In this document: in pieces, positions 39,777 to 51,707 of the stretch
Layout of the letters: each line of letters starts with the position of its first letter
How positions within the stretch are numbered: position 1 is the stretch's first letter
Source: Labrenzia sp. THAF82
GTDB lineage: Bacteria; Pseudomonadota; Alphaproteobacteria; Rhizobiales; Stappiaceae
Direction of reading: 5' to 3'
DNA length: 64,000 bases
NCBI RefSeq assembly: GCF_009363435.1
Contig: NZ_CP045354.1
Span: 3,500,501-3,564,500, forward strand
Notes under the pieces: generated by a model
Databases searched by the model: none
What the model saw: the letters and a program-made list of their open reading frames with translations, nothing else
What the model was told of the DNA's origin: nothing
Program-made: the position numbers and the translations under genes

Positions 39777-40036
39777 GGCCAGCTTCTATCCGGTCTTTTC
39801 TCCAAATTGAACCCGTTTTTGGCGGTGCGAATGTTCCCTCACAATATTTTTTAGGCCTCCGTCGCCCACTGCACAGAAGTTTTCATCTTTGGTCGAGTTC
39901 AAGGTCATCCGACAAGCTGTGTACGGCTGAATTTCGGTTTTGACGCCTGTCCTTTGGCTACTTAGTCTGGACTTTGATCGTGCCCGAACTGTCCAATGCC
40001 GGGCGGTGACACGGTGCACAAGGATGTCAGGCCCAT

Positions 40037-41200
40037 ATGACCGCAGCTGCCCGTAAAGCGTTTGATGACGCTGTCGCTCTTGAACAATCTGGAAACCTGG
40101 ACAAGGCGCTTGTGTCTTATCTCAAGGCTCAGGAACTTGCGCCACAGGATACTGAAATTGCCTATCGAACGGCTTCAGCGCTTTTGCAGGCTGGATATCT
40201 GGAGGAAGCACAATCGCAACTGCGCAGAATTGTGTTTGCTGAACCGGAACATCTGAATGCGCGTGGAAGCCTTGGAAGTTGCCAGCTCTTGCAAGGAGAT
40301 CTGGAAAACGCCCAACAGAACTTCCGCGATGTGCTTGACCAAGCCCCTGACAATCGAAATGCGCTTTTTGGTCTTGCTACGGTGCTGTTAAAAGAAGGCC
40401 GGGCGGCAGAGGCAGAGAGACTTGCAAGAAGTCTCGTTGAATTGTTGCCTGAAACACCAGCTGTTCTTGCGCTCTTTGCGGAGACACAAGGCAAGACCGA
40501 TCAGGTCCCTGCGTCTATCGCAGCCTATCGCAAAGCCTTAAAGATTGATCCGGAGCATACGCCGGCGCTGATCGGCCTATCGGAGATCCTTCTGCTCAGA
40601 AAGCGATATGACGAAGTCATCGAGCTAGCCGTTCGCGCCAGCCAACTGTCTAAAACCGATGCTTATCCTTTGTCGCTGCTCTCCGATGCGCTTTCTGGCA
40701 AAGGTGCGCTTGAAGATGCGAGAGAAGCATCGGAAGCCGCGTTGCAACTGGATCCACAGTCGTTCCTGGCTACGATGCAACTGAGCATACTTTCGCGAAA
40801 GCTCGGGGATCCCGTTTCTGCACTACGTTATGCACTGGCTGCGCATGACAAGGACACAAGCGCGGCGGAACCTTTCAATGCATTGGGATCAGTTCTTGCC
40901 TCGTTGAAATACGCAACAGAAGCAAGAAAAGTTTTGACCGGTCAAACATCACAGAAAGAGTTAGAGCCAGCTGTTCGACAGTTGATCGAGTCATTGATCG
41001 CTGAAGAAAGGGATCGTGAGCTGGTACCGGAAAGATCCAAAGTTCACACCAAGTTTGAGAACGAAAGCGTTGATACCTGTCTAGACGCCGCGCAGCACCA
41101 ATCAGAGACATCGACTGTTCTACTATCCAATGAGCCTTTGCGTCCGGACGTAGAAGACAAACCGAATGTTCTTGGCCTCAACCGACAAGACAGATCTTGA
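40037..41200 (+). CDS. Tetratricopeptide-repeat protein
   Basis: 387 aa soluble protein. About eight TPR units run from residue 1 to 300 (for example ALVSYLKAQELAPQDTEIAY, ENAQQNFRDVLDQAPDNRNA, ASIAAYRKALKIDPEHTPAL, DAREASEAALQLDPQSFLAT). The last 70 residues are polar and probably disordered. There is no catalytic domain or signal peptide; it is likely a protein-interaction scaffold. It is divergent from guaA over 260 bp and convergent with rsmB. The partner is unknown. Confidence 0.85.
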   Translation: MTAAARKAFDDAVALEQSGNLDKALVSYLKAQELAPQDTEIAYRTASALLQAGYLEEAQSQLRRIVFAEPEHLNARGSLGSCQLLQGDLENAQQNFRDVLDQAPDNRNALFGLATVLLKEGRAAEAERLARSLVELLPETPAVLALFAETQGKTDQVPASIAAYRKALKIDPEHTPALIGLSEILLLRKRYDEVIELAVRASQLSKTDAYPLSLLSDALSGKGALEDAREASEAALQLDPQSFLATMQLSILSRKLGDPVSALRYALAAHDKDTSAAEPFNALGSVLASLKYATEARKVLTGQTSQKELEPAVRQLIESLIAEERDRELVPERSKVHTKFENESVDTCLDAAQHQSETSTVLLSNEPLRPDVEDKPNVLGLNRQDRS

Positions 41201-41226
41201 ATTCCCAGGTCAATCCAGTCTCGAAA

Positions 41227-42519
41227 CTAGGTTTGCTTTTTGAATACCGAAATGAAAAAACCGTCGGTACCTGTTGAGTGCGGTGTCAGCATGACAGAGC
41301 CGGTTTCTGATACGTGATCCGGCAAGGCTTTTTCCGGCAACAACTCTTTCCAGATATCGAGCGCAGACAACGCCTGAAATTCGGGGTTCTGTTCCAGGAA
41401 CCACTCCGACTGAGATTGGTTTTCCTCGCGAAGAACAGAACACGTTGCATAGACCAAGCGACCGCCGTTTTTGACGTATTTCTTCGCGTTATCAAGCACA
41501 TGCCGCTGATCTTTTATGCGGTCTTCGAGCGCTCTTTCCGACAATCGCCACTTTGAGTCAGGTCGCCTGCGCCAAACGCCTGTTCCAGTACAAGGCGCAT
41601 CGATGAACACAAGATCCATTTGTGCTTCAAGGTCTTTCAAATCCGTACTGGCAGGGTCGCGGACCTGGATATTGTGTATGCCTGCCCGCTTCAACCGTTC
41701 ATGAATAGGTGCGAGCCGAAGTCGATCGGCATCAAAGGCATAGAGTTGCCCCTTGTTCTGCATGCTTGCAGCCAGGGCGAGCGTCTTGCCACCACCACCA
41801 GCGCAATAGTCGAGTACCTGTTCGCCTGGTTCTGCCTTCGCCAATTGCGCAGCCAGTTGGCTCGCCTCGTCCTGAAGCTCAAACCATCCTTTTTGATATC
41901 CCTCTTCAGCCTGGACATGTGGCATGCGACCAAGACCGGGTTTTGCTTCAATTCGGATGCCAACCGGTGACAAAGACGAAGACTTTGCACCCGTATGAGA
42001 CAGACGCTTCAAAACTTTGTCGCGGTTTGATTTCAATGTGTTGACGCGAAGATCGACTGGTGCACGCCTTGCCAAAGCTTTCCCTTCAGCAATGGCATTT
42101 TCGCCCAAGCTTGTCTCGAAACGAGACCATAGCCAATCGGGAACGTCTGCAGCTTCCGCAGGCGATAAACTTAGTTGTGTGTCTTCTGAAAGCTGTTTCT
42201 TTTCAAGTTCAGACAAAGGCGCGGGAGCGTGCCTGTCCTGAGCGAGTGCTTCTTCGAGAGCGAAGAGCCCTTTTTCCCAATTTCTGGCGTAAGTTGCCAG
42301 GACAAGCCCTCTCGGGTCGCCGGATTGCATGACGGCGCTGAGTGATGCCTTGTTGCGCAGCGCATCAAAGACCAGGTTTCCTATTACGGTACGGTCTCCA
42401 GACCCTGCGAACCTATGGGCCGTTCCCCAATCTCTTAGTGCAGCTTGAACGGGGCGATGCCGCGTTTCGACTTCCTGCAAAACTTCAATTGCAGCCGCCA
42501 GGCGTCCACCGTCTTTCAT
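41227..42519 (-). CDS. 16S rRNA m5C methyltransferase, RsmB/NOP2-Sun family
   Basis: 430 aa. N-terminal NusB-like region (about 1-140) and C-terminal SAM domain with VLDYCAGGGGKTLALAASMQ, VFIDAPCTGTGVWRRRPDSK (PC motif) and LVYATCSVLREENQSQ (TC motif with the catalytic cysteine). The paired PC/TC cysteines define the NOP2/Sun family. RsmB modifies C967 in E. coli; the same target is assumed. It lies 48 bp downstream of guaB. Confidence 0.9.
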   Translation of the reverse strand: MKDGGRLAAAIEVLQEVETRHRPVQAALRDWGTAHRFAGSGDRTVIGNLVFDALRNKASLSAVMQSGDPRGLVLATYARNWEKGLFALEEALAQDRHAPAPLSELEKKQLSEDTQLSLSPAEAADVPDWLWSRFETSLGENAIAEGKALARRAPVDLRVNTLKSNRDKVLKRLSHTGAKSSSLSPVGIRIEAKPGLGRMPHVQAEEGYQKGWFELQDEASQLAAQLAKAEPGEQVLDYCAGGGGKTLALAASMQNKGQLYAFDADRLRLAPIHERLKRAGIHNIQVRDPASTDLKDLEAQMDLVFIDAPCTGTGVWRRRPDSKWRLSERALEDRIKDQRHVLDNAKKYVKNGGRLVYATCSVLREENQSQSEWFLEQNPEFQALSALDIWKELLPEKALPDHVSETGSVMLTPHSTGTDGFFISVFKKQT

Positions 42520-42567
42520 GCAAATCCCTTGTACTGCTTGCTGCGCTTATCGAGCTGCCAAACTCGA

Positions 42568-44172
<1,605 letters not shown>

Positions 44173-44204
44173 TCAATAACACGCAGGTGACAGAATGAAA
44201 AGGG

Positions 44205-44579
44205 TCATACGCATTCCGAGGAATTATCCCCAGTGAGGTCTGCCGCGAGGGCGGCAGTGACTGCTTTGCTCAAATAACCATATTGCTGGTCGTTCGTGTC
44301 GGCCAGAGCCTCTTCCCTTGAGGCTGGAATGTCATCGTAAACGATCGGATACTCAAATTGAGCTTTTGTAAAGTCGTAGCGTTTCCCGTCGATCAAGTTG
44401 TAAAAATGCCAAGTCAGTCCAAAGCGGGTTTTGACGATCAGAGCATTCAAAATGTCATTCGCGACAAGGGCTGTTACGCCACATTGACCAGCTGTAGGTG
44501 TTTCCTCTGACCAAAGAGTGCTGGATTCAAGGCTCCATGACTTTTGAAGTGCCCTTTCGAAGTCTTCTGTCTTTGTCAT
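44205..44579 (-). CDS. YunG-like protein
   Basis: 124 aa. The pattern AGQCGVTALVANDILNA, then LTWHFYNLIDGKRYDFTKAQ, is that of the YunG family, small soluble proteins whose Cys/His arrangement hints at a transglutaminase or papain-like fold; no activity is established to my knowledge. The start at 44579 (MTKTEDFERALQKSWSLESS) is preferred over one nine codons earlier. It is a single gene upstream of guaB on the same strand. Confidence 0.72.
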   Translation of the reverse strand: MTKTEDFERALQKSWSLESSTLWSEETPTAGQCGVTALVANDILNALIVKTRFGLTWHFYNLIDGKRYDFTKAQFEYPIVYDDIPASREEALADTNDQQYGYLSKAVTAALAADLTGDNSSECV

Positions 44580-44652
44580 CGCAAAGGGTCCCGGAGATAT
44601 GGTCAAGTTCGTCCAATCAACGCTTCAAAGTTTGATCTCCTTGACAGTCACA

Positions 44653-45363
44653 TTAGGTCTTCGATCCAGGCTCTATACCTCTAAAGCCTTTTGCAATTAC
44701 ATATAGTTCCGGGCTTTCCTTGCGGCTTGCCGGCGGTTTCAGATGTGCGACGGTTTTGAAATCCCGTTTCAGATCCCGCAGGAGCGCGTTTTCCGTACCG
44801 CCCCTGAATACCTTCGCCAGAAATGATCCTCCTGGAACCAGGTTTTGACGTGCAAAATCAACGGCGATCTCAAATAGATGAGTTGTCCGAAGGTGATCGG
44901 TTTGCTTATGACCGGTTGTTGGAGCCGCCATGTCAGACAGGACGACATCGGGTTTTTGTCCCCCAAGAGCCTCCATCAGCACGTCCGGTGCATCATCATC
45001 CAGAAAGTCTTTCTTCAGGAAGGTTGCACCCCGGACATGGTCCATATCCAGGTAATCGATCCCAACCACTTTTGGGGCCTCGATGCTTGATTGAACCCGC
45101 TGAACGGCAACTTGACACCAACCTCCAGGCGCACAGCCAAGGTCAACCACACGGTATCCTGGCTTAAGGAGCTTATGCTTGTCGTCGATTTCAATCAGCT
45201 TATAGGCTGCTCTGGATCTATAGCCGTCGATCTTGGCGCGCCGCACATAGGGATCATTCAATTGACGCTCCAGCCAGCGCGTGGACGATTCCCGCCGTCC
45301 AGCTGCGGTTTTCACCTTGACGTGGAGCCCGCGATCTCCAGATCCTTTTTTTGAACGGCTCAT
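44653..45363 (-). CDS. rlmE: 23S rRNA 2'-O-ribose methyltransferase RlmE (FtsJ/RrmJ)
   Basis: 236 aa. SAM motif [19 protein letters not shown]; the K-D-K-E catalytic tetrad is visible as the Lys in [11 protein letters not shown], the Asp in [13 protein letters not shown], the Lys in [12 protein letters not shown] and the Glu in [12 protein letters not shown]. It methylates U2552 in the A-loop. The start overlaps the end of the ppx/gppA gene by 4 bp (ATGA), so the two are co-translated, an arrangement common in Hyphomicrobiales. Confidence 0.95.
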   Translation of the reverse strand: MSRSKKGSGDRGLHVKVKTAAGRRESSTRWLERQLNDPYVRRAKIDGYRSRAAYKLIEIDDKHKLLKPGYRVVDLGCAPGGWCQVAVQRVQSSIEAPKVVGIDYLDMDHVRGATFLKKDFLDDDAPDVLMEALGGQKPDVVLSDMAAPTTGHKQTDHLRTTHLFEIAVDFARQNLVPGGSFLAKVFRGGTENALLRDLKRDFKTVAHLKPPASRKESPELYVIAKGFRGIEPGSKT

Positions 45364-47129
45364 ACTCTGTTTCCTTGGCGGCCACGATCGAAACGCGACC
45401 TCGATCTACGACGCGCCCAAACTCCATCGGCCGCCATTAACTCGGTCAGGATCCCCTCACGCAAACCCCGGTCGGCAACTCTCAGCCTTGGACACGTCCA
45501 ACGCCGCCGAATTGCTTCCAGTATTGCACAGCCTGCCAGCACGAGATCAGCGCGATCCGCACCGATGCAAGGGTTCTCCATGCGCGCCTCATAAGGCATG
45601 TCGCGAAGCTCATCAATCATTCTGGAAACATCGCTGTCGTCGAGCCACGTTCCGTCGACCCGGCGCCGGTCATAGCGCTTAAGCCCGAGATGGACACCTG
45701 CCAGCGTCGTCACCGTACCAGAGGTGCCAAGCATATGAACCCGCCCGGAAGCGATTGCTTCAGTAAGGTTGTTTGCAAGACTGAAAGCGGCAAGGTGGTC
45801 TGCTGCGTCTTCAACCATCGCTTCGAAGATATCTGGTGTGACATGAACGCCGCCGTGCCGTTCCGCCAGATTTACCACTCCAACTGGTAGCGAAATCCAG
45901 GATCTAATGAAACGTGTCAGCGCATAGCCGCGGGCGCCGCATCGGTTGCGAAGATCCAGCCAGACTATTTCGGACGATCCGCCGCCGATATCAAACAGAA
46001 TGACGCCATCTGCTTCGTGGTCGACAAGCGACGCGCATCCGGCAACTGCCAGTCGTGCCTCTGTTTCCCTGTTGACCACTTCCAAGGCCAGGCCTGTTTC
46101 CGTTTTCACCCGGTCAATGAACTCTGACCCGTTTTCAGCTGCCCGACACGCTTCCGTCGCAATCAGCCTTGAGCGCGCCACACCGCGGTCAGAGAGTTTT
46201 CGATGACAATTTGCGAGCGCTTCTATTGCCCGGTCCATCGCCGCATCGCTTAGCCTCTTTTGTGAGTCGACGCCTTCGCCCAGTCGAACAATCCTGGAAT
46301 AGGCATCGACAACACGAAACCCACGCTCTTCCGGCCTCGCAATCAGAAGACGACAATTGTTGGTGCCAAGGTCCAGTGCGGCATAAAGCGGACTGTTGTT
46401 TTGTCCATAAGGCGTTTTTTGGCGAAAACCTTGCGTTCTTTTCGGTCTTTGAACCTCACCACTTGCAGAGGGGCCCCGATTATCGGATTTTGTCTCGGGC
46501 CTTTGCTTCGATTGTGGCTTCAGGCTTTCTTCGCTCGAACCTGAGAACCTTTGCGAAGCTAAGTCACCGGACTGATCAGCACCTGTAGTCCGTTGCTCGA
46601 CACCTTGAGTGTTGCGCGCTTGCCAGCGTTTACGGCCTCGCCGCCTTGCTGCTTTCTTTCCCTTTGGACTGGTGATTCCCTCCCCACCCGTTTGCGGTTG
46701 CGAGGAAGAATTCAGGTCAGGAGTGCGCTGTTGATGATGCGTGCCGGTAGCCAGTTCTGGTTGGTTTTTTGCACGCCCGCGTCGGCGCTTTCTGCGCCGT
46801 TTTTGTGTCGACGACAGACCTTCTTCATCAGGCGAAGGTTGTGCCTGCTTGCTGTGCGATGTGCTGATGGATCCGGAGACAACAAGGGTCGGGCTTTGAC
46901 CCGTCCCTTCAACAGACGCAGCCGCCACACCGTTCTGTGTGACGGGAGAGCCTTTTGGACCACTGCCAGAACGACGCTTACGGCGCCTTCTGCCCGTGGT
47001 CCGGAGCTCAGAAGAAGCTCCGCTGTTCCCGGACTCATCAGGGATACCACGCCCGGAATCGGGCGGTTCCTGACCTGACTGAGTCACTTTTTGCCTTTCA
47101 GGCCGCCGCCGCAGCCTACATGTTTCCAT
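45360..47129 (-). CDS. Ppx/GppA phosphatase family protein with long basic disordered N-terminus
   Basis: 589 aa. The C-terminal 340 residues form one ASKHA-type exopolyphosphatase/pppGpp hydrolase domain: [20 protein letters not shown], then [29 protein letters not shown] and [19 protein letters not shown]. The first 240 residues are low-complexity with repeated basic clusters ([33 protein letters not shown]), probably nucleic-acid-binding and disordered. Start is uncertain: a GTG at 47087 after GAAAGG would remove 14 residues. It is coupled to rlmE by a 4-bp overlap. Whether it acts on polyphosphate or pppGpp is not decided. Confidence 0.87.
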   Translation of the reverse strand: METCRLRRRPERQKVTQSGQEPPDSGRGIPDESGNSGASSELRTTGRRRRKRRSGSGPKGSPVTQNGVAAASVEGTGQSPTLVVSGSISTSHSKQAQPSPDEEGLSSTQKRRRKRRRGRAKNQPELATGTHHQQRTPDLNSSSQPQTGGEGITSPKGKKAARRRGRKRWQARNTQGVEQRTTGADQSGDLASQRFSGSSEESLKPQSKQRPETKSDNRGPSASGEVQRPKRTQGFRQKTPYGQNNSPLYAALDLGTNNCRLLIARPEERGFRVVDAYSRIVRLGEGVDSQKRLSDAAMDRAIEALANCHRKLSDRGVARSRLIATEACRAAENGSEFIDRVKTETGLALEVVNRETEARLAVAGCASLVDHEADGVILFDIGGGSSEIVWLDLRNRCGARGYALTRFIRSWISLPVGVVNLAERHGGVHVTPDIFEAMVEDAADHLAAFSLANNLTEAIASGRVHMLGTSGTVTTLAGVHLGLKRYDRRRVDGTWLDDSDVSRMIDELRDMPYEARMENPCIGADRADLVLAGCAILEAIRRRWTCPRLRVADRGLREGILTELMAADGVWARRRSRSRFDRGRQGNRV

Positions 47130-47373
47130 GGGCGCAGCTCACAACCGTATCTATCGTTGTAAAAACTGTAACAGGTTGAACGCGGATGGAAAAGAACTTC
47201 CGAGACCGGAACCAGCTGGAGCGGTGTCAGCACCGCTGTCTGTACGAATTCATAAAAAAGTCAAAAACGGGCCTTGCAAAAAAGAATATGATGGATGTAT
47301 ATGCGGCTCACTTGATCGAAGTGGCACAATGCTCTGCTTCGGACAATCGCCAAGCTCACAAAATGAGCCGGAA

Positions 47374-47447
47374 TGGGGAATAGGTTAACGGTAGACCCAC
47401 GGACTCTGACTCCGTTAGTCCTGGTTCGAATCCAGGTTCCCCAGCCA
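47374..47447 (+). tRNA. tRNA-Gln (anticodon CTG), CCA encoded
   Basis: Acceptor strands TGGGGAA and TTCCCCA pair fully, with discriminator G and encoded CCA. The anticodon stem ACGGA/TCCGT closes the loop CTCTGAC, anticodon CTG. The T arm is CCTGG-TTCGAAT-CCAGG. A tyrosine recombinase gene starts 140 bp downstream in the same direction, so the 3' half is the likely integration core of the following island. Confidence 0.95.
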
Positions 47448-47587
47448 ACTGCTTTTCAAGTTATTGATATTATTGAGATAATCGGCATTACAAAGCCGTG
47501 CTCTCAGTCGATTCGACCAACTGATGCCCAAAACTGGTCCCCGGAACTGGTGCCCAAAGGCACCGTCCGGCAAAAGGAAAATGGGCA

Positions 47588-49681
47588 ATGGCTCGTCGAC
47601 ACGACGTTCAAAATCTCCTGCGTCGCGGAAACATCTGGTACTGGCGCCCTCGCCTTCCGGTGGCGCTTTCTCAATCAGACCTTAACCGGAAGCTGTCATT
47701 CAGCCTGAGACAAACGGATCACAACCGGGCAAAATTCATGGCGAGGCGCCTGAACACGATGCTCGCGGAAATGAGGTTTCGACCGGATTTGAAGACGACA
47801 CGGCAGGACGCTTTTAACGCACTTTTCAAGGCTGAAATCGAGCGTATGAACGAGCTGATGGACGATCTCGTCATCGCGGCAAAAGCGACGGGAAACCTTC
47901 ATAAGCCAACCCATCTGGAAGCCGATCTCATGACCGGCTGGGCTTTCCGTTTGCTGGAAGAGTTTGGAACAGCAATCGATCTGTCGTTTGATGAGGCATG
48001 CCAGGGGCGACAATTTCTTCTGCAAAACAACGTCCCAAACGACTTCGTGCCAATGATCGCCGAAACATTTCGTCAGGAACGCCAATTCGCTCGCTCGCGT
48101 ATGTTCGAGGTGCCGCTCAAGCAGGAAATGGCAGAAGTCGGACTTGAGATAAATCGACTCAATCTGGAACGTTCCCGCTCGGAAGTATTTCGTGCGAAAG
48201 CCGACGTTCTTTTGAACACAGGATCACGCTATCGCCTACTCCAGGTGGCATCCTCCGAGCAAGGTACAGGCGACCAGGCAGCCGATTTACACGTTGCCCC
48301 TCAAGGAAGCGGTGGGTTGAACACATTGCAAGATGTATCATCCGCCGAGACCTCCGATAATCCGCGGACCGATGAGAACAGTGTTCCGTCAGCTAACGCG
48401 CCGTCTATCAAGCCGACAGAGCCAGAAGACGAAGTATTGCCTGACGGACGCCAAGCACGACTACCTGTCTCGGAATTTCTCGACCTCTTTAAGGTCTACA
48501 GGCGCAACAAGGCCGTGGAATGGAAGAGCGAGACCGCGAACGACGTCCGGGTTGCGATTCGATTGTTTCAGGACGTCCTGGTCTTCCATGGCGTTGAACA
48601 TACAGGTGAAATCAGGCAAGCACATCTCGCCGCCTTCCGAGACCTATTGAGCCTTCTCCCTAAAAATTACGGTCAAAGCTCCCGTTTACGAGCACTGAGT
48701 TTCATTGAGCTGAAGGCCGTTGGCGAAAGGATGCTGGATGAAGCCGACGATGACGATGCCGCAAAGGTTGGCTTTAAGGCACAAACGGTCCGCAAACATT
48801 TGGGTAGCGTCGACGGATTCCGTGACTTCCTCGCAGGCCGAGGGCACCAGATCATCTCCTTTGAAATGAATGGCATCCGACCGAATAAAGTTCGCGCGTC
48901 GGAGATAGCGTTGCTCACTCCGAAACCTGGACCCGACAAAACAGAAGCAATGTTCGCGATGCCAATTTTTTCGGGAGCCAGATCGGAAATCCAGCTAAAT
49001 GAAACCGGTTCCCTAACGCTGCATAATTCGCTCTATTTCTTGCCCATGTTGCTGGTCTATCTGGGAATGCGGCGTGCCGAAGCAGCGGGATTGCTCGTCG
49101 ATGAAATCGTAAGCACACCAGATGGGTGGGCTATCGAAATCAAAACAAATGAAATCCGTGGTCTAAAGAACCATCAGTCGACAAGAATGCTTCCTGTTCC
49201 ACAGGAGATGTTGCGATTGCGTTTCCGCGACTACGTCGAAAAAATTCGGTCACTTGGATATCGCCCGTTGTTTCCCGAGCTCGTTAATCCCTACGTGAAA
49301 AAAGGTGATCCAGGAGATCGGTTCTATAAAAATTTCAATCCTCTTTTTGTCAGCAACGCGGCCAACGGTGGTCCGAGCTGGATCCGTGTCATTCATGCGC
49401 TTCGGCACGGGCATGCGGATACGCTGAAGCAGAACGGCATCTCCCCGGAGCTGATCGAAGACATTCACGGCCGTGACGGTGCCAGCGAAACCGGCATTCG
49501 CTACACGAACCCGGCAGGCCTTCCGCTCTTGAAGGATCTCCTCACAAAATATCCGGTGGTGACCGGACACCTGGAGCCGCAGCCTATAAGGTTGCTCAGC
49601 TTCGTAAACGCTCGGGAGCCCGCGCCCTGGTTTGAGGATCCCGATGAGAAACGCGGACGCCGAGGAAATCGTACAAAATGA
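47588..49681 (+). CDS. Site-specific tyrosine recombinase/integrase of a tRNA-Gln island
   Basis: 697 aa, long for an integrase. The N-terminus LLRRGNIWYWRPRLPVAL and LSFSLRQTDHNRAKFMARRL is the arm-binding start seen in DUF6538-type integrases; residues about 230-290 are a low-complexity acidic linker; SAM-like core-binding region about 300-420; catalytic domain about 480-660 with Arg in LGMRRAEAAGL (around 495), HALRHGHAD (His603, Arg606) and the tyrosine in SETGIRYTNPAG (Tyr639). The usual GH before the tyrosine reads HGR. It sits just after tRNA-Gln pointing into the island. Confidence 0.88.
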   Translation: MARRHDVQNLLRRGNIWYWRPRLPVALSQSDLNRKLSFSLRQTDHNRAKFMARRLNTMLAEMRFRPDLKTTRQDAFNALFKAEIERMNELMDDLVIAAKATGNLHKPTHLEADLMTGWAFRLLEEFGTAIDLSFDEACQGRQFLLQNNVPNDFVPMIAETFRQERQFARSRMFEVPLKQEMAEVGLEINRLNLERSRSEVFRAKADVLLNTGSRYRLLQVASSEQGTGDQAADLHVAPQGSGGLNTLQDVSSAETSDNPRTDENSVPSANAPSIKPTEPEDEVLPDGRQARLPVSEFLDLFKVYRRNKAVEWKSETANDVRVAIRLFQDVLVFHGVEHTGEIRQAHLAAFRDLLSLLPKNYGQSSRLRALSFIELKAVGERMLDEADDDDAAKVGFKAQTVRKHLGSVDGFRDFLAGRGHQIISFEMNGIRPNKVRASEIALLTPKPGPDKTEAMFAMPIFSGARSEIQLNETGSLTLHNSLYFLPMLLVYLGMRRAEAAGLLVDEIVSTPDGWAIEIKTNEIRGLKNHQSTRMLPVPQEMLRLRFRDYVEKIRSLGYRPLFPELVNPYVKKGDPGDRFYKNFNPLFVSNAANGGPSWIRVIHALRHGHADTLKQNGISPELIEDIHGRDGASETGIRYTNPAGLPLLKDLLTKYPVVTGHLEPQPIRLLSFVNAREPAPWFEDPDEKRGRRGNRTK

Positions 49682-49973
49682 CGATCCCAACTTGGGCGGT
49701 CATCTTTGGGAAACTTTTTGACTGTTGTGCGTCCCCGAAGAGGACGTTTCGAACCTCAGGTGCGCACCCTGAAAACTGACGTTCGTTGCGGAGCTGCTGA
49801 ATGCCCGTAGATGGCGGGACGGAACCCAGCTGGAAAGGGTGACGGTAGACTCCGATAGGCGGTTGAGGGCAAGGGAAGGCTTTTCCACCACAATTTTAAG
49901 ATGATACTACTTTTGAGTGTTGCTAGAATCGACGCGCCATAAGGCCGCTAAAAGATGGGAAGAGTAGTGATAA

Positions 49974-51707
49974 ATGTCTCGGATCAGAAAAGTAGAAATT
50001 GAGAACTTCCGAGGCATTCAGAACCTCTCCTGGCTGCCGTCAAACGGCATTAACTGCCTTGTCGGCCCTGGTGACAGTGGAAAATCAACCGTACTTAACG
50101 CGATTGACTACTGTCTGGGCGCACGCCGTAACCTCCAGATGGCCGACGCCGACTTTCACAACCTTGATGTTGATACACCCATTCAGATTACGCTCACTAT
50201 GGGTGCATTGGACGACGCGCTCAAGAGCATGGACAGCTACGGCATGTTCCTGCGCGGCTTCACCAATGAGACTGGTGTTGTTGCAGACGAACCTGAAAAG
50301 GACGCTGAGACAGTCCTTACGCTGCGCCTGAAAGTTGAGGGCGATTTGGAGCCATCCTGGTCATTGGTCTCTGAACGCGCTGAAGCTCAAGGATTGACTC
50401 GTAACCTGTCATGGGCGGACAGGGCACGCCTTGCGCCAACCCGTATTGGCGCCTTCGCTGATCTCAATCTCGGTTGGCGTCGGGGATCTGTGCTCAATCG
50501 TCTGAGCGAGGAGCGTGCCGACGCCTCGGCCGCAATCGTCAAAGCGGCACGGGAAGCAAGAGCCGCTTTCGGCGATGACGCAAAGGAGCAGCTTGGCGAC
50601 GCACTCAAAATTGTGGCGGACACGGCCAAATATCTTGGCATCCCCGTTGGCGACGAGGTTAAAGCTATGCTGGACGCGCATTCGGTATCGGTGACCGGCG
50701 GCACCATCTCCCTGCACAATGAAGCGGGCATTCCGCTTAAAGGCTTGGGGAACGGGTCCACGCGGTTGCTGATTGCCGGGCTGCAACGAATGGCAGCTCA
50801 GTCATCATCAATCATCTTGATCGATGAATTGGAGCATGGTCTTGAACCGCACCGCATCATGCGGTTACTGGATTCACTCGGCGCAAAGGAAGCAGACGAG
50901 CCGTTGCAGGCCTTCCTGACAACTCATTCCCCGGTCGCACTTCGGGAGTTGGGTGGCCATCAGCTCTTTGTGATGCGCGGCCATGACGATCATCATGACA
51001 TTCTCAAAGTCGGCACTGACAGTGCTGTTCAGGGGACCATTCGCTTGTACCCCGATGCTTTTCTGGCAACGTCTCTTGTTGTCTGTGAGGGTGCAACCGA
51101 AGTCGGCTTCCTTCGAGGGCTGGATCAGTATTTCGAAGGTCAGGGACAGGTTTCCATCGCGGCGCACGGTGTTGCCCTCGTCGATGCCGGAGGTGGCGGA
51201 CCAAACGACGCTTATCGTCGTGCTACACCAGTGAGATCACTGGGCTATCGCATTGCCATTCTGAGAGATGACGATCAGAAACCGGAAGCAGAGACCCATC
51301 AGGCCTTCGTAGACGGAGGCGGCGCTGTCTTTACCTGGCGCGATGATCGCTGCCTTGAGGCGGAACTGTTCAGGAGCCTGACTGACGATGCGGTCGGCAA
51401 GCTGATTGATCTTGCCATCGAACTGCATGGCGAGGACGTGATTGGCGGGCACATTCAGTCACGAGCGACAAACGGTGAAACGCTGACCGGCATCCAGACC
51501 GAAGCCCTGATTAATGGCTACAGCCCACAAACACGGGCTGTCCTAGCGAGCGCCTCCAGCATCCGCAAAAAGGGCTGGTTCAAACAGCTCGGCTGGATGG
51601 AACAGGCGGCGCGGGAGATTATCGGCCCTGACCTCCAGAACGCGGATGCGGATTTCAGAAGCGCCGTAGCGGCAGTGTTTGGGTGGGCTGGCAATGCCGG
51701 AACCTGA
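49974..51707 (+). CDS. gajA: Gabija anti-phage defence protein GajA (OLD-family ATPase/TOPRIM nuclease)
   Basis: 577 aa, practically the length of the founding GajA. ABC-ATPase half: Walker A GPGDSGKST (31-39), signature-like GLGNGSTRLLIAGL (257-270), Walker B ILIDELEHGLEPH (281-293), H-loop TTHSP (316-320). TOPRIM half: CEGATEV with the metal-binding Glu (372) and LRDDDQ (430-435), plus basic IRKKGWFK (530-537). The family forms a tetramer whose nuclease is held in check by nucleotides and is released when phage replication depletes them. It overlaps gajB and carries the usual Gabija order. No inactivating change is seen. Confidence 0.93.
   Translation: MSRIRKVEIENFRGIQNLSWLPSNGINCLVGPGDSGKSTVLNAIDYCLGARRNLQMADADFHNLDVDTPIQITLTMGALDDALKSMDSYGMFLRGFTNETGVVADEPEKDAETVLTLRLKVEGDLEPSWSLVSERAEAQGLTRNLSWADRARLAPTRIGAFADLNLGWRRGSVLNRLSEERADASAAIVKAAREARAAFGDDAKEQLGDALKIVADTAKYLGIPVGDEVKAMLDAHSVSVTGGTISLHNEAGIPLKGLGNGSTRLLIAGLQRMAAQSSSIILIDELEHGLEPHRIMRLLDSLGAKEADEPLQAFLTTHSPVALRELGGHQLFVMRGHDDHHDILKVGTDSAVQGTIRLYPDAFLATSLVVCEGATEVGFLRGLDQYFEGQGQVSIAAHGVALVDAGGGGPNDAYRRATPVRSLGYRIAILRDDDQKPEAETHQAFVDGGGAVFTWRDDRCLEAELFRSLTDDAVGKLIDLAIELHGEDVIGGHIQSRATNGETLTGIQTEALINGYSPQTRAVLASASSIRKKGWFKQLGWMEQAAREIIGPDLQNADADFRSAVAAVFGWAGNAGT

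Noticed and set aside
47128-47388. 86-codon frame with CxxC motifs upstream of the tRNA
   Set aside because: Covers the gppA promoter region and part of the tRNA, with no family match or ribosome site.
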